64,000 nucleotides of DNA from Phaeodactylum tricornutum CCAP 1055/1 (lineage: Eukaryota; Bacillariophyta; Bacillariophyceae; Surirellales; Neidiaceae): contig NC_011675.1 in NCBI RefSeq assembly GCF_000150955.2, forward strand, positions 759,150 to 823,149. The letters run 5' to 3'. Shown in pieces: positions 39,796-49,636 of the stretch. Made by a program: the position numbers and the translations under genes. The notes below the pieces were generated by a model. That model was given only the letters and a program-made list of their open reading frames with translations. It did no database searches and was not told the DNA's origin. Each line of letters opens with the position of its first letter. Position 1 is the first letter of the stretch.

Positions 39796-42240
39796 TCAAG
39801 GCTGCGGTGGTGGTGTACTCGTCGGAGAATTATGAACACGCCCCATTTCTCTCGTATTGTAAGAACCGCACTCCAGACATTTTTGTCCGACGAAATGGTA
39901 CTGAACTTGACCAGTTCTATCACAATCTTGGCAGTAAATATTACTCAGCGTGGAAAGGTACGCTGTCGGCATGGGCTGCATTCGAACGGCAGCATCGAGC
40001 AACGCAAAATAGTCATTCATGTCTTCCATCGACCGCATACACAACGGGCAGGTGTATGCATGACCACGTCGGTATTGTGTAAAGCAGGAAAGGTGCATGA
40101 CATGACCGCATTTCAACCCACGAAGAGGCTCAGTTGACTGGAACAGAGTATCGCGACAGATGGGACAGCTCCCCTGGAGCTTTTGGGGGATGCAATGGTG
40201 AGCATCGTCCGCTAGCGAGACACATGCATTACATCGCATACAGTGCCGGAAGTCTATACCGAGCCCAAGCCCGAGTCGACAAGTGTTGCAATACGGGCAG
40301 TGGAAGATGGGACGAGATCCGTCATCGTACAAATGGCAAATGCGGCAGAAATACTTCGCAAAGGGTCTCCCCCGTGATTCACAGTCAGCATTAATGCAGC
40401 GATCTTCGGCTGGTTGCAATGCTGTGCACTTAATGCACATAACTTCAGTCACTGCGTACCGATCCAACGGCTCATCTTGATCTTTCATCGGCATCTCGCG
40501 CTCTTGTTCACAACACAGTCGGCATGTGTACAATCGTCCTGACTTGGGATGACGCAGTTTACAGGCGCGTGCATAATGAGGACATCCCAACACGGTACCG
40601 GCCGCACCGTCGTGATAGGTGGGAGCCAGCTCTGCTGCTGAGAACAGAGGAACGGTACCATCCTCTGGCAGACGAAGAGACGTTTCTGTACTCCAGACCA
40701 TTTCTAGTTTTCCTTCCTCATTCTTTTTGAAGTATACAGACGGGGGTGTAACCCGACGAGTTCGCGAACTCGTACATGCTGCAACAGTTGATGATGTGGA
40801 TGTCACGTGAGAAGATGCGAGCGATATTCCCTTCGTGGAGGTAGGTTGGCATAAAAAGGCACGTCCATTCGCGCGGGTTTCGTTGACCACAGTGGGCTGA
40901 TCCTCTGTTAAACGCTTTTCCTTTTCGCGCTGATTACTCTTCCAGACGCTGTCCCTTAACCCCTGAATCGTAGTGTTCTTCTGCTCGGCAGTCAATGCGT
41001 GGTTAGTAGCAATAGCACGAATAAGCTTTTCAAGTTCGGCCTGGCTCGTAATGGATACTCCTGATGGTACTGTGTGGGATATGCCAGCGCGGAGTGTAGT
41101 GGTTTTCTCCTCTGTGCGTTTATATTTCTGCTTTGAGTCTGTGTTTTCACACGTAGAGGATGAAGCACTAGGTCTCTTTTTTGCTCCGTCTGTCGTGGAT
41201 GTTTCCGACATCCAGCCTGACATAAGAAGCCAACGATCGAAAAATGTACCTGCCATACTTTGTTTCATGTACTATTCATTGATCGTAACCAAAAGACAAT
41301 GTGAGCTGCTTGAAATTAATCGAAAGTGAAGACAATTTAGAACCAGTCACACCAAACGAACCTTCACCATTTCCATACGATCTTCTTCGTCCAGATTTTG
41401 CACCGCCATGGTCATAATTTGAGCAATCGTATCGGCCGAGCGCTTACCCATTATGTTCCCTACCAGCTCATGGATCTCCGCCTTCGACAGATGCTTGATT
41501 ACAAGAGGCAAACACTGCTGTTCTTCCTTATCCAAGTGTTCCATTAAATGTCGTGCGAGTCGATTTGTTTGCTCCCTCATTTCTTGAGAAATTTGGTCCA
41601 AGGGAAGCGCAGACATCAAGGGCTCAGTGGAAGTCTTCTTCTCATCCTCGTCCCTCCACTGAAGTAAGACCTCTCGTAGTTTGCACAAAATAGTGTCTAC
41701 TTGCGAGAACATGCGCTCCTCATCCGCATGATCTTCTTCGTACTCTTCTTGCTCGATAACATCGTTGGCTTCGGACTCAGCCACAACCAACTCGCCCTCC
41801 GCATTTGTTTCTTCCCCCGGTTGCTGACGGGGCGGACTGCCGCGAATCTTCCCTTGCGTTTTGGCCTGAAGTACCGGCCATATGAACTCGTCTTCGGCCG
41901 AGGAATGTGCACGAAAAACAGACCAAATAACCTTAAATCGCCCGGACACACGACGTTCAAGATCCGCCACGAGTTCGATCGGAGCGTTTTCCTGCTGGAT
42001 CTGAGCCGCTAGTGCGTGCACGTCTTTGCGGAGGGCGTTTAAAGCACCGCGCAAGCAATCGTGCAAATGAATGATTTCGATCAACGCGCAATCTCCGAAA
42101 AGCTCCTTTCGACGCTTAATCACCATGTCGTCTTCCGGTAGAATTGGATCGATATCAACTTTTGGATCTGACGCTGGTGATGGGACTGATTGTACCACAG
42201 GAAAGTCCATTTTTTTTGCAGCCGCGGATGAAGATTCCAT
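39796..42240 (-). CDS. BRUTUS/HRZ-type hemerythrin-CHY-RING E3 ubiquitin ligase, two exons
   Basis: At first sight two genes, but splicing joins them. Exon 1 (42240-41368, 291 codons) is a hemerythrin-like domain: IIHLHDCLRGALNALRKDVH, VFRAHSSAEDEFIWPVL, DHADEERMF and RHLMEHLDKEEQQCLPLVIK, with the H..HxxE ligand pattern. A 96-base intron (41367-41272, phase 0) joins DRMEM to YMKQSMAGTFFDRWL, which lines up without a gap with plant BRUTUS (...MM..WKQAT..TMF.EWL). Exon 2 (41271-39796) has LIRAIATNHALTAEQKNTTI, CHY finger GCPHYARACKL, CTCHY, RING CPICRDTLFQSTEPLRGLKC, and a zinc ribbon ending CLECGSYNTR. About 782 residues. Plant BTS/HRZ proteins bind iron and degrade iron-response regulators. 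An iron-sensor role here is inferred. Confidence 0.87.
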
Positions 42241-42719
42241 TTAAGACCGGCTTCGCGTTTGAGGACGCTGCGACGAATAACTCCTTTCCTTGTGCGTGTG
42301 TCTACACGCACCTGTGTTCTCGTTGGGACACTTGGGAGGGGGTTGGGAAAGGATTTGTTACCGGTGGCAGCAGTCTGAGGGGGCGGTCTGGCTCATTTCG
42401 GTTCTCGTATCAGTTGTCAGGCGGGGCCGAGAACAGCACGCCTGGTGAGGGGCACAGAAAGCCCACGACAAGCACGCGCTACTCTCATGATTGACCTTCC
42501 TGGTAATCCCGTCTGACGTCGATACCTCTCATTCACGAACTTACAAGACTGGATTGCGTTCTTTTCATGAGTCAGCTTGGCGATTTTACTTCACAGCATA
42601 GTCGTCCGGTTAACGATGACGACAAGATGGTCGGGACCTGATGAGGATATACGTTGACTGTGAGAGATAACTGCATCTTACTGTTAGTCTCAGTCAAGAG
42701 CGTTTTCAAGCAGTGGGCA
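42241..42719. promoter_or_regulatory. Divergent promoter shared by hemerythrin E3 ligase and heme oxygenase
   Basis: 479 bases separate the two start codons. An inverted repeat lies at 42292-42311, and TGACTGTGA at 42655-42663 and TTACTGTTA at 42678-42686 lie 34-65 bases before the heme oxygenase ATG. Both genes deal with iron or heme, so co-regulation by iron supply is a reasonable hypothesis but is not shown by the sequence. Confidence 0.5.
42292..42311. promoter_or_regulatory. Perfect inverted repeat, 8-base arms, in the divergent promoter
   Basis: The arms GTGCGTGT and ACACGCAC are exact reverse complements with the spacer GTCT. The repeat lies 52-71 bases upstream of the E3-ligase start codon, in its promoter or 5' leader. 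It could be a dimeric transcription-factor site or an mRNA hairpin. It is not identical to the E-box-like iron-responsive element I recall from diatom promoters (ACACGTGC), so I do not equate them. Confidence 0.45.
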
Positions 42720-43706
42720 ATGAGGAATATTACGAAGCTTCGTCTTTTGGCTGTACTAGCTGTTGCGGCCAGCCCAATCCGTACGAGCCAGGCATTTGCT
42801 CCTTCCGTCTCGAGAAAGCAAACCAACTGCCACAAGACCCCCCTCACGACAAGCGTGTCCATCAAAAACCAGGGTGTATTGGGCGATGACGGGCAAGCGA
42901 CGATTGAGAACCCTCGATTGACGGGCCTTTCATTCCTGTTGGATGACGGGACGCGAAAATCCCACTCCATCGCGGAAAACACAGCTTTCGTCTCGGGATT
43001 CTTCAAGGGCCTTAGTACTCGCGATTCCTACCGTACTTTGGTCACTAGCTTGTACTACGTGTATAATACCATGGAAACCGCGTTCGATACGGTTGAGGAC
43101 GTCAGCGTGCAAACCTTGGACGATGATGAGCTACGTCGGCTCGCGAGCCTCGAACGGGACATGGAATACTTTTACGGTTTGTCTTGGAGGGATAGTCTAC
43201 CTTCACCGTCGCTCGCAACGCAAGCATACGTTGCCCGTATTCAGCAAGTTGCTCAGAACAAACCTTACAACCTGATTGGACATCAGTATTCGCGATACTT
43301 AGGTAAGGAGACAGCTCGAAAGTGAAACCGGCAACGCAGCAATCATTTTAGCACTCTGAGAAAAACGAAACAACCAACATACATTATCTCTCTTGTAGGC
43401 GACTTGTTTGGTGGTCAAATGATGAAGGGCATGGCAACTCGGAGCCTAAATCTGGAGGACGGCCAGGGTGTTTCGTTCTACGAATTTGACAAAATTGATG
43501 ACACGAAGGAATTCATAACCGATTGGTACACTAGGTTGAACGCTTTGGACCTAACTGATGCGCAAAAGAAAGAGATTGTAGACGAAGCAAACTACGTTTT
43601 TGGTCTTAACATTGCCATTTTTGAAGAGTTGGAAGGCTCACCTTTTAAGGCCATGTGGTCTTTGGCTTGGAAGTCCTTGAAGCTAAAACTTGGAGTTGCA
43701 TTGTAA
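42720..43706 (+). CDS. HO: Plastid heme oxygenase, two exons
   Basis: Oxidises heme to biliverdin, releasing iron and CO; in plastids this feeds bilin synthesis for phytochrome and heme turnover. Exon 1 (42720-43302) starts MRNITKLRLLAVLAVAASP, an ER signal, then AFAPSVSRK, the plastid-targeting motif. The catalytic helix HSIAENTAFVSGFFKGLSTR carries the proximal His ligand, followed by YRTLVTSLYYVYNTMETAFD and PYNLIGHQYSRYL. A 96-base intron (43303-43398, donor GTAAGG) lies inside the heme oxygenase signature; splicing gives YSRYLGDLFGGQMMKGMA, with the distal-helix Gly residues. Exon 2 (43399-43706) completes 296 residues. A partial copy of exon 2 lies at 36442-36719. Divergent from the hemerythrin E3 ligase gene. 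Confidence 0.93.
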
Positions 43707-43926
43707 AAAAGAACTCTACTGTCAGTTTTCACATGTCTTGTCATCATTGATCATGCTGCAAGTTGACAGCGAGCTTTAGACTGTTCTTGGTAGTTTGACA
43801 TAAATGTTAGCCCCTTGTTGGTAAACAAACTAATATGTAAACAATTTCGTGGCTGACAGCATTTATCTGAAAAAAGTCAGCTCGCGAATTTTTCCAGGGG
43901 AACATCCGACGATTATCTGACAGTAT

Positions 43927-44628
43927 ATGCGAATGGCTAGCAATCATTCGGTAAAGCTCGCTGTCAAGCCTCAAAACAAAACGACGATTTCGAAGCCTGT
44001 TATCTGTTGGGCTCATACGAGATCCGGCAGGCGCTGTAGTACTTTAGTCCTAAGTCGGGAAGGAGAACCGATACCTGTGCCATATTGCGATCGTCATCTA
44101 AAAAATGGAGACGGAGCTCTAAGGATTGTTAGTCACCCGAAAGTTGGAAAATGCCTAGTGGCTCGCTATAATTTGCCAGCTCGCTACCGGATTGCCTTTC
44201 ATGGAATCCGCGGTAAATGCTCGACCAGTGACAAAGAAGACCGTTCGTTGTCATTTTATCCTCCCGACCCAGTCAGTGGATCCAATTTTCAGGCAGAAAG
44301 CGGTCTAAGAAAACGAAAGATCAACAACTACAACGGTGTTGTCAACCCTAAGGACACCGGCGATGTGATGCAATTTGCTGCTTGCCCAGGACCCTCGGAG
44401 CGCCAAAACCTTAGATCGACGTTTCAATACTTCGGTAAACGACACGGTAGGCTTGCTGCTCTCGAATTTTTAACCACAGAGCCCGTTTCAAGGAACGCCC
44501 AGCTGTGCTTCTGGTACGGTTCTGGCTGGTGGAGCGCTCGTCATGTTAAGCGGTGTGATGTGGGCACAGAATCCCATCCGGCTCCTAAGCGAAAGCAGCG
44601 CAAAACAAAAATTGCACACCAAAATTAA
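43927..44628 (+). CDS. Divergent SET-like domain protein (candidate)
   Basis: 233 residues, ATG at 43927. The N-terminal part has CWAHTRSGRRCSTLVLSREG and PVPYCDRHL, a small Cys/His motif that looks like a zinc-binding element. Next come VGKCLVARYNLPARYRIAFH and G, then YNGVVNPKDTGDVMQFAACP, EFLTTEPVSRNAQLCF and WYGSGWW. The order (chain start with G+.L.A....P....... G, then the N-H-like pocket region, then ELC.WYG..WW) resembles SET-domain lysine methyltransferases. The canonical NHS/C and the ELxxDY motif appear only in altered form, so activity is doubtful. The basic C terminus (KRKQRKTK) suggests a nuclear location. Unassigned otherwise. Confidence 0.55.
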   Translation: MRMASNHSVKLAVKPQNKTTISKPVICWAHTRSGRRCSTLVLSREGEPIPVPYCDRHLKNGDGALRIVSHPKVGKCLVARYNLPARYRIAFHGIRGKCSTSDKEDRSLSFYPPDPVSGSNFQAESGLRKRKINNYNGVVNPKDTGDVMQFAACPGPSERQNLRSTFQYFGKRHGRLAALEFLTTEPVSRNAQLCFWYGSGWWSARHVKRCDVGTESHPAPKRKQRKTKIAHQN

Positions 44629-44728
44629 ATTTCTACTTCCTTATTAAGTTTGAATGTACCAACCATGATTATTGGCAGTCTGTGAGTCACGATGGCTTGC
44701 CAAACCTGATAAAACCATACGTCAATTC

Positions 44729-46030
44729 TTACTTCTGCTCCAATATCAGTGCAAGAAGCACAAGCAGAATAACAGAGCAAACCAAAATCACCGCCATAAA
44801 GAATATCTCGATCTTGCTCCGCTCTTCAATCAACGAACAAGTGTTCCTTTGCGATGCATCGCATTCCTTCGATGCGGATTGTGCAATCGATGCTGGCAAA
44901 GGCGGAGGAATTTCACCGTGTTCCATTTGTCGACGATCAAAGCTGCTTAGCTGGGAAGGAACAGCACAGAATCGTATTCCGACGGGAGAAATATTGTCGC
45001 GGTGCGAGCCTGCAGGAATCTGGTCTGGGCTCGACTGAGCGACAACTCCATTGCTAACTTCACACTCAGCCGCAGGAGCGATTGCCACCGCTCTGCCATG
45101 CCATTCGTCGGATTTCCGGTTGGCGTGAGAAAATCCTTGACCAACAAATGAGTATCTGTCGCTTTCAATATCCTTAACAAGGTCTGATTTGCCTGTGATA
45201 AAAGGCTTTTCGTTTCCTGCACTTAAACTATACCAAGAATAATTATATCCTTCAGTTCTGCTTGTTCCACAAGAAGAATCGGACGAATCGCTGGTATCTA
45301 CCCAGGGAGAATCGGATACAGACGAGTCACTTGTCATACCACTAAGACGAGCCCACCGCGAAGCAATAGTTCTGGGAGAAAACTCTGATGCCTGGGAAAT
45401 ATGGGTCACTTCTGATTCCGGCGAAGAAGCCCTTTGTAGAAAATGCGTTTTCTTTTTGCGCGCTTCCCATGCCTCTTGGGGGAAGTTAGACAAAGTTGAA
45501 AGGTCGTCTGTGCTCTTATCACTTGTAGTTTCCTCGTCAAAGCTGTTCGCAAATCCTGACGCTATCGTGTGAACGAGTTTCGAGGCAACAGGTGAATACT
45601 CATTATTTCTCGAAGAGTCTGATGTATCGCCATCGGATGCAAAAAGCGTAGATGATAAAGAGCTAGCATCGGATACTTCGTACATGGTGGTCGAAGTCGA
45701 CGTGTGATCTGTCGAGACCTTTTTGTTTTCATCCCTGCTGATCAAGGCAGGAGTGGAGTCTGCAGGTGGATTCAAATTTACCATTGTTTCCTTTCCACAT
45801 GTCGTTGACAAAGTGAGAGGAAGGAACCATTTGGATTCTGAGCAAATCCCTTTAGGGCTACTGGTACCTCTTTCGTCGATGCTCCTTCTCAAAATGTGAG
45901 AGACAAGGATCCCCTCTAAGCAATCATCCGTTGAACCAAGAAATTTCGAAAAGTTGCAAGACCCGGAAATTTTAACTGTAAATTGAGATCCTCGCGGTCC
46001 TCCTACATTCTTCGGCTGTATCATAACCAT
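44729..46030 (-). CDS. Ser/Thr-rich tail-anchored membrane protein, unknown function
   Basis: 433 residues from the ATG at 46030, with a second ATG two codons later. The protein is largely disordered, very rich in Ser, Thr and Asp (SDASSLSSTLFASDGDTSDS). One conserved-looking stretch is NFPQEAWEARKKKTHFLQRA. The only membrane segment is at the very C terminus (FFMAVILVCSVILLVLLALI followed by LEQK), so it should be tail-anchored with the bulk in the cytosol. No domain recognised. The 3' ends of this gene and the SET-like gene are 100 bases apart and convergent. Confidence 0.6.
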   Translation of the reverse strand: MVMIQPKNVGGPRGSQFTVKISGSCNFSKFLGSTDDCLEGILVSHILRRSIDERGTSSPKGICSESKWFLPLTLSTTCGKETMVNLNPPADSTPALISRDENKKVSTDHTSTSTTMYEVSDASSLSSTLFASDGDTSDSSRNNEYSPVASKLVHTIASGFANSFDEETTSDKSTDDLSTLSNFPQEAWEARKKKTHFLQRASSPESEVTHISQASEFSPRTIASRWARLSGMTSDSSVSDSPWVDTSDSSDSSCGTSRTEGYNYSWYSLSAGNEKPFITGKSDLVKDIESDRYSFVGQGFSHANRKSDEWHGRAVAIAPAAECEVSNGVVAQSSPDQIPAGSHRDNISPVGIRFCAVPSQLSSFDRRQMEHGEIPPPLPASIAQSASKECDASQRNTCSLIEERSKIEIFFMAVILVCSVILLVLLALILEQK

Positions 46031-46467
46031 CCTATGATTCCATTCGTCGATGTCTGTCGCGTGACCAACAATTCCGCACCGAGAGGAACTGTTGATCCAA
46101 CTCCTGATAACTGTAAGTACGTCTCCCCGAAGTTCAATCGCCTACTACAAAACGTCTAGTCGCTTCCAACAATGCCACACAGCCCTTCAGCCCCTATGAA
46201 TATCAAAGTACAGTGTAGCCTCATAATCTTTGTAGTTCATTGTTTTCCTAACTGGGATCTTCATTGGTTGTTTGTGCTCATCAATAGAATTTATCCTTTG
46301 CATGGCCATGGTAAAGTCTATCAAAGCACTCAAGAGGAATAGACGTACAGCTTGCAAAGTACTTGCTGTAAAGAAAAAAACAAAGAGCGCACATTGTAAA
46401 GCTAGACTAACGTGATGACCCTAGCACCCTTTCTCAAGATATCCTCTAAAAGGTTGGTCAATTTGTC
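46031..46467. other. Intergenic region
   Basis: About 440 bases upstream of the tail-anchored gene. TAACTGTAAG near 46109-46118 is a variant of the recurring motif and also contains a potential splice donor. Nothing coding recognised. Confidence 0.3.
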
Positions 46468-47275
46468 TCAGCCCCTGCTTCCCAAAATCCAATTTATTGC
46501 GGCCCAATCATAGTTTTGAATTGGATTTATAATTAGCTTGGTTGTGATTGCAACAAACCGGCCCAGGATATGCACCAAGATTTGATTATGATCACATTGC
46601 AAACCGTAAGATTTTGCATTCCTAAGCAAAGGCATGCATTCCTTGTGCATGGCCCAGCAAAATGCAGTGGTGGCTTTAGAGTTACGCACCTTGAGGTAAG
46701 AAAACTGGAAGAAAAGGACTGCTTTATTGGCACTTGAAAGAGATGCTAGAAAAAAGTAGTGGAAGTCTGTACCTGCAGTAGCCCTCTTTCTTGCTTCTTC
46801 CTTTATTTTGACAGGCCACATACTATGGCAGGCCCATTTGTGTTCAACATGGTATACATCACATCAGGTTCCAAATGATGTAGTTTTGTCCACATTTTTT
46901 GCCCTTTGATAAATCTGATTTTGTTGCAGTTGTTTGAATGGTCTACTGTCATTGTCTGCTTTGACAATAAATTGTCAAAGCTCTGGTCAAATCTGTGTAA
47001 AGGATTTACCTCAGCTGATGAGAATGGATTATTGAAAGTTCTCAATGCAAAGCAACTTGTTCAATGAGATTATGTACTGTTTCAAGAATATAGTGCAAAT
47101 AACCCAGAACTGGGTAATTTCTTTGAATGGCATGGCTTGTTTGCCAAATTTCCGTAGTTCCCACATTCCAATATCCTGCTGACAATGCTCCATGAACAAG
47201 TGCGGGCAAAGCAGTTGCTGGAGATACTCCTCTGTACACTACCCAAGGTCTAGCGGCAGACAAAGTGGTTGCCAT
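46468..47275 (-). pseudogene. Decayed aldo-keto-reductase-like gene (candidate)
   Basis: Three minus-strand frames abut almost exactly (47275-47042, 47045-46803, 46821-46468), as expected for one coding region with about two frameshifts. The first has ALPALVHGALSAGYWNVGTT followed by EIW and an AIQRNYP, comparable to the AKR opening (A...GYR.DTA..Y.NE..). The second has NCNKIRFIKGQKMWTKLHHL and MLNTNGPAIVCGLS, comparable to the strand where AKRs read W.ALE.L...G....IG+SN. The third has no clear motif. The catalytic Asp and Tyr are not preserved as expected. Family assignment is tentative; loss of coding function is more secure. Confidence 0.42.
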
Positions 47276-47922
47276 GGACAAACCGTAGCCAACCTTGCAA
47301 AATGTATTTCAATAAAATTGGCGAAATTGTGACCAATCATAGCACTGATTAGATCTTTGCAATAGAGACCTTCTCCGTTGGCCTGTTAGGTATCCGTCGC
47401 AATCACAATTGAGGTTTGAGAGCATTGCGGCTTGGATAAGCCATTCCAACGCAAGCACCGTTCCACCCTAGTAGCAATTGCCAAATATTGAAGAGCACGT
47501 CGAAAATGCGCAAACGGAATCATTTACAGTTAGACCTATTCAATGAGCTGGAAGCTGAAATCCAATGGCGGCCGAGAAATTTGTGGGCAGTAATAAGTCT
47601 CACTCTTGGCACAAATTGCTATTTTGTTGGAAAACTAAAAAAGTCAGAGAAAGTTCCAATAACTACTAGATTCACAGTAAATGCAAAGCCAAAGATATCT
47701 AATGGCATATCACAATGCTACCTCATTTCGGCGAGCGATCTAACGCAGCGTTTCAAGATTTCGCAAATGATGACGTTTGCATTATCCAGACACAATCGTT
47801 CTTTCCTGTTAGGTTAGCTCGAATCGCGGATTCCGTAGTGACATCCATCAAGTCCGCGGCGTTTGATCATGATCCAGACAAGAGTTGCAGCAACCTGTCA
47901 ACCATTCGCATCAATTGGAAAG
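47276..47922. other. Intergenic region upstream of FTRC
   Basis: About 650 bases. TTACAGTTA near 47524-47532 is a motif variant. The frame of FTRC opens on a non-ATG codon at 47863, and the first ATG that gives a signal peptide is 47923. No other gene seen. Confidence 0.3.
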
Positions 47923-48405
47923 ATGAAAGTATTTTTAAGTTTCGTTGCTCTTTTGGTTCTGTCTTTGACGCAAGCCTTTATGCCCGTCTCCAAGCCATCG
48001 TTTGGACGGGTTGGCGGTACTGTGTATATGGCGAAAGAGATGACGCCGGAAGAAGAGGAGATTGCTGTCGAGAAAGCAACCAAGGCGATGACGGCCTTCA
48101 CGAATAAATACTTACAGATTTCAGATACCAAGCTCTGTGCAGACAAATCGGTTCCTGCCGTAGTAATCAAAGGACTGGCTGAGCACAAGGTGACGTTGGG
48201 AGCACCGCTCTGTCCGTGTCGCTTCTACGATGACAAGGAAAAGGAAGCTAAGGATGGTTACTGGAACTGCCCTTGTGTACCAATGCGAGAACGACAGGAA
48301 TGCCACTGCATGCTCTTCTTGACAGACGACAATGATTTCGTTGGCGAAGAAACTAACATTACATTCGATGAAGTGATTGAAGGGAGTCAGGGAATGAGCA
48401 TGTAA
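47923..48405 (+). CDS. FTRC: Ferredoxin-thioredoxin reductase catalytic (beta) chain, plastid-targeted
   Basis: 160 residues from the ATG at 47923. The N terminus MKVFLSFVALLVLSLTQAF then MPVSKPS is an ER signal plus plastid motif (AFMP). The catalytic chain follows. LCPCRFYDDKEKEAKDGYW leads to NCPCVPMRERQECHCMLFL, exactly the CPC-x16-CPC-x8-CHC spacing that holds the 4Fe-4S cluster and the redox-active disulfide. The enzyme passes electrons from photosystem I via ferredoxin to thioredoxins, switching Calvin-cycle enzymes in the light. In red-lineage algae this gene is often plastid-encoded; here it is in nuclear-type DNA with targeting sequence. No intron. Confidence 0.95.
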   Translation: MKVFLSFVALLVLSLTQAFMPVSKPSFGRVGGTVYMAKEMTPEEEEIAVEKATKAMTAFTNKYLQISDTKLCADKSVPAVVIKGLAEHKVTLGAPLCPCRFYDDKEKEAKDGYWNCPCVPMRERQECHCMLFLTDDNDFVGEETNITFDEVIEGSQGMSM

Positions 48406-48607
48406 GATGCTGCCGTTGCTGAACTTATACAATATATCTTGCTGTTACTAAAGCTCGAGCTCAGGCTCGGATCCATGCAAATCCATCAGCTCCCTATAGT
48501 TTATCTACCGAGAAGATCCACACCCATAAATTGTTCACGAGATACTTTGCGCAGTGACGCGGAAGATTGCACAGTTTAAAATAATGTTTGCTCCAAAAAA
48601 AGCCAGA

Positions 48608-49636
48608 CTATACTCCAACCTTGGATCCGACCTTCTCTTCGATGGCTTCCAAAATTTCTTTGGAAACCTGAGTTGGTGCTTGGTTACCGTCTACCGTAAC
48701 CATAATGTTGGTGTACTTGTCCTTGACCGCATCCACATTGTCATGAAACTGTTCCAGGCGAACTTTGACCTTTTGCTCGGTATCATCCGATCGTTGCACT
48801 AGACGGGCTTTTATTTCTTCGTCTTCTGGTGGCGAAAAAGTCATGTGATAGATCTTTCCCGTGTCCGGATCAGTCCGGCGTCCCACCACTCGTTCCACTA
48901 AGACACTATCCGGCACGTTCAAGAATATGAAGCAATCCGCACAAACACCGGCATCCTCCAGAGCCAAAGCTTGAGCCTGTGTACGAGGAAATCCATCAAG
49001 CAACCAACCTTGGGATTGGCAATCCTTTTCGATCAGTCGATTTTTGACCTGGCGCAAAAAGAAGGGCACGTTGAGGACATTGGCGGACGTACAAACCAGG
49101 CACCTCATTACCGCACAAAAACGTACCACACCGATGATCACGTCATCCGGGACCAATTTTCCACTGTCCATATATTCTTTCGCTTGCTTCCCGACCGGTG
49201 TTTGGGCCGCCACGGCAGCACGGAGCATGTCTCCGGTCGATAGATGCACGACGCCAAACTTTTCCTTGATCGTTTCACACTGTGTACCTTTCCCGCTGGC
49301 TGGTGCACCGGCGATGATAATCTTCACGGGGTCTTTCGCGACGAATCCTGCACCTATTGAAGCCTTGGGTCCGGCGGGCTTGTCGGAACGCCGATGGGAT
49401 TGGCTTTTTCGCGCCATGCGCTTTAGCTGCTTCTTGCCCAGTAGCTTGACCAAATCGATGCCTTCAAAATTGTCATCCTGCGCTGCCGCGAACAGTTGAT
49501 CGCCAGTTTGTGCTCGAATGGAAACGCCCGATGGCGAAGCAACACTCGTTGTGGTCCGGATCGGAGCAAAGGCCAACAACGGATCGAGCGAGAACAGCAA
49601 AGCCACCGAAGCAGTGAATGCCAATGAGCGCAACAT
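48608..49636 (-). CDS. Plastid-targeted adenylate kinase, two exons with an in-frame intron
   Basis: Interconverts ATP + AMP and 2 ADP in the plastid. The ATG at 49636 (MLRSLAFTASVALLFSLDPL then LAFAPIRTT) gives an ER signal with an AFAP plastid motif. Core motifs: P-loop IIIAGAPASGKGTQCE, STGDMLRAAV, GWLLDGFPRTQAQA, VGRRTDPDTGKIYH (long LID form) and QRSDDTEQKVKVRL. Between GV and VKNRL the open frame carries 26 extra residues; they are a 78-base GT-AG intron (49126-49049, donor GTACGT, acceptor GCCAG). It keeps the frame and has no stop, so retention would still give a full-length product. Spliced length is 316 residues. TGACTGTGA lies about 257 bases upstream. Confidence 0.9.
   Translation of the reverse strand: MLRSLAFTASVALLFSLDPLLAFAPIRTTTSVASPSGVSIRAQTGDQLFAAAQDDNFEGIDLVKLLGKKQLKRMARKSQSHRRSDKPAGPKASIGAGFVAKDPVKIIIAGAPASGKGTQCETIKEKFGVVHLSTGDMLRAAVAAQTPVGKQAKEYMDSGKLVPDDVIIGVVRFCAVMRCLVCTSANVLNVPFFLRQVKNRLIEKDCQSQGWLLDGFPRTQAQALALEDAGVCADCFIFLNVPDSVLVERVVGRRTDPDTGKIYHMTFSPPEDEEIKARLVQRSDDTEQKVKVRLEQFHDNVDAVKDKYTNIMVTVDGNQAPTQVSKEILEAIEEKVGSKVGV

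Noticed and set aside
39796-41268. Separate CHY/RING (RCHY1-like) gene
   Set aside because: The junction with the hemerythrin frame through a phase-0 intron matches BRUTUS residue by residue, so it is treated as exon 2 of one gene.
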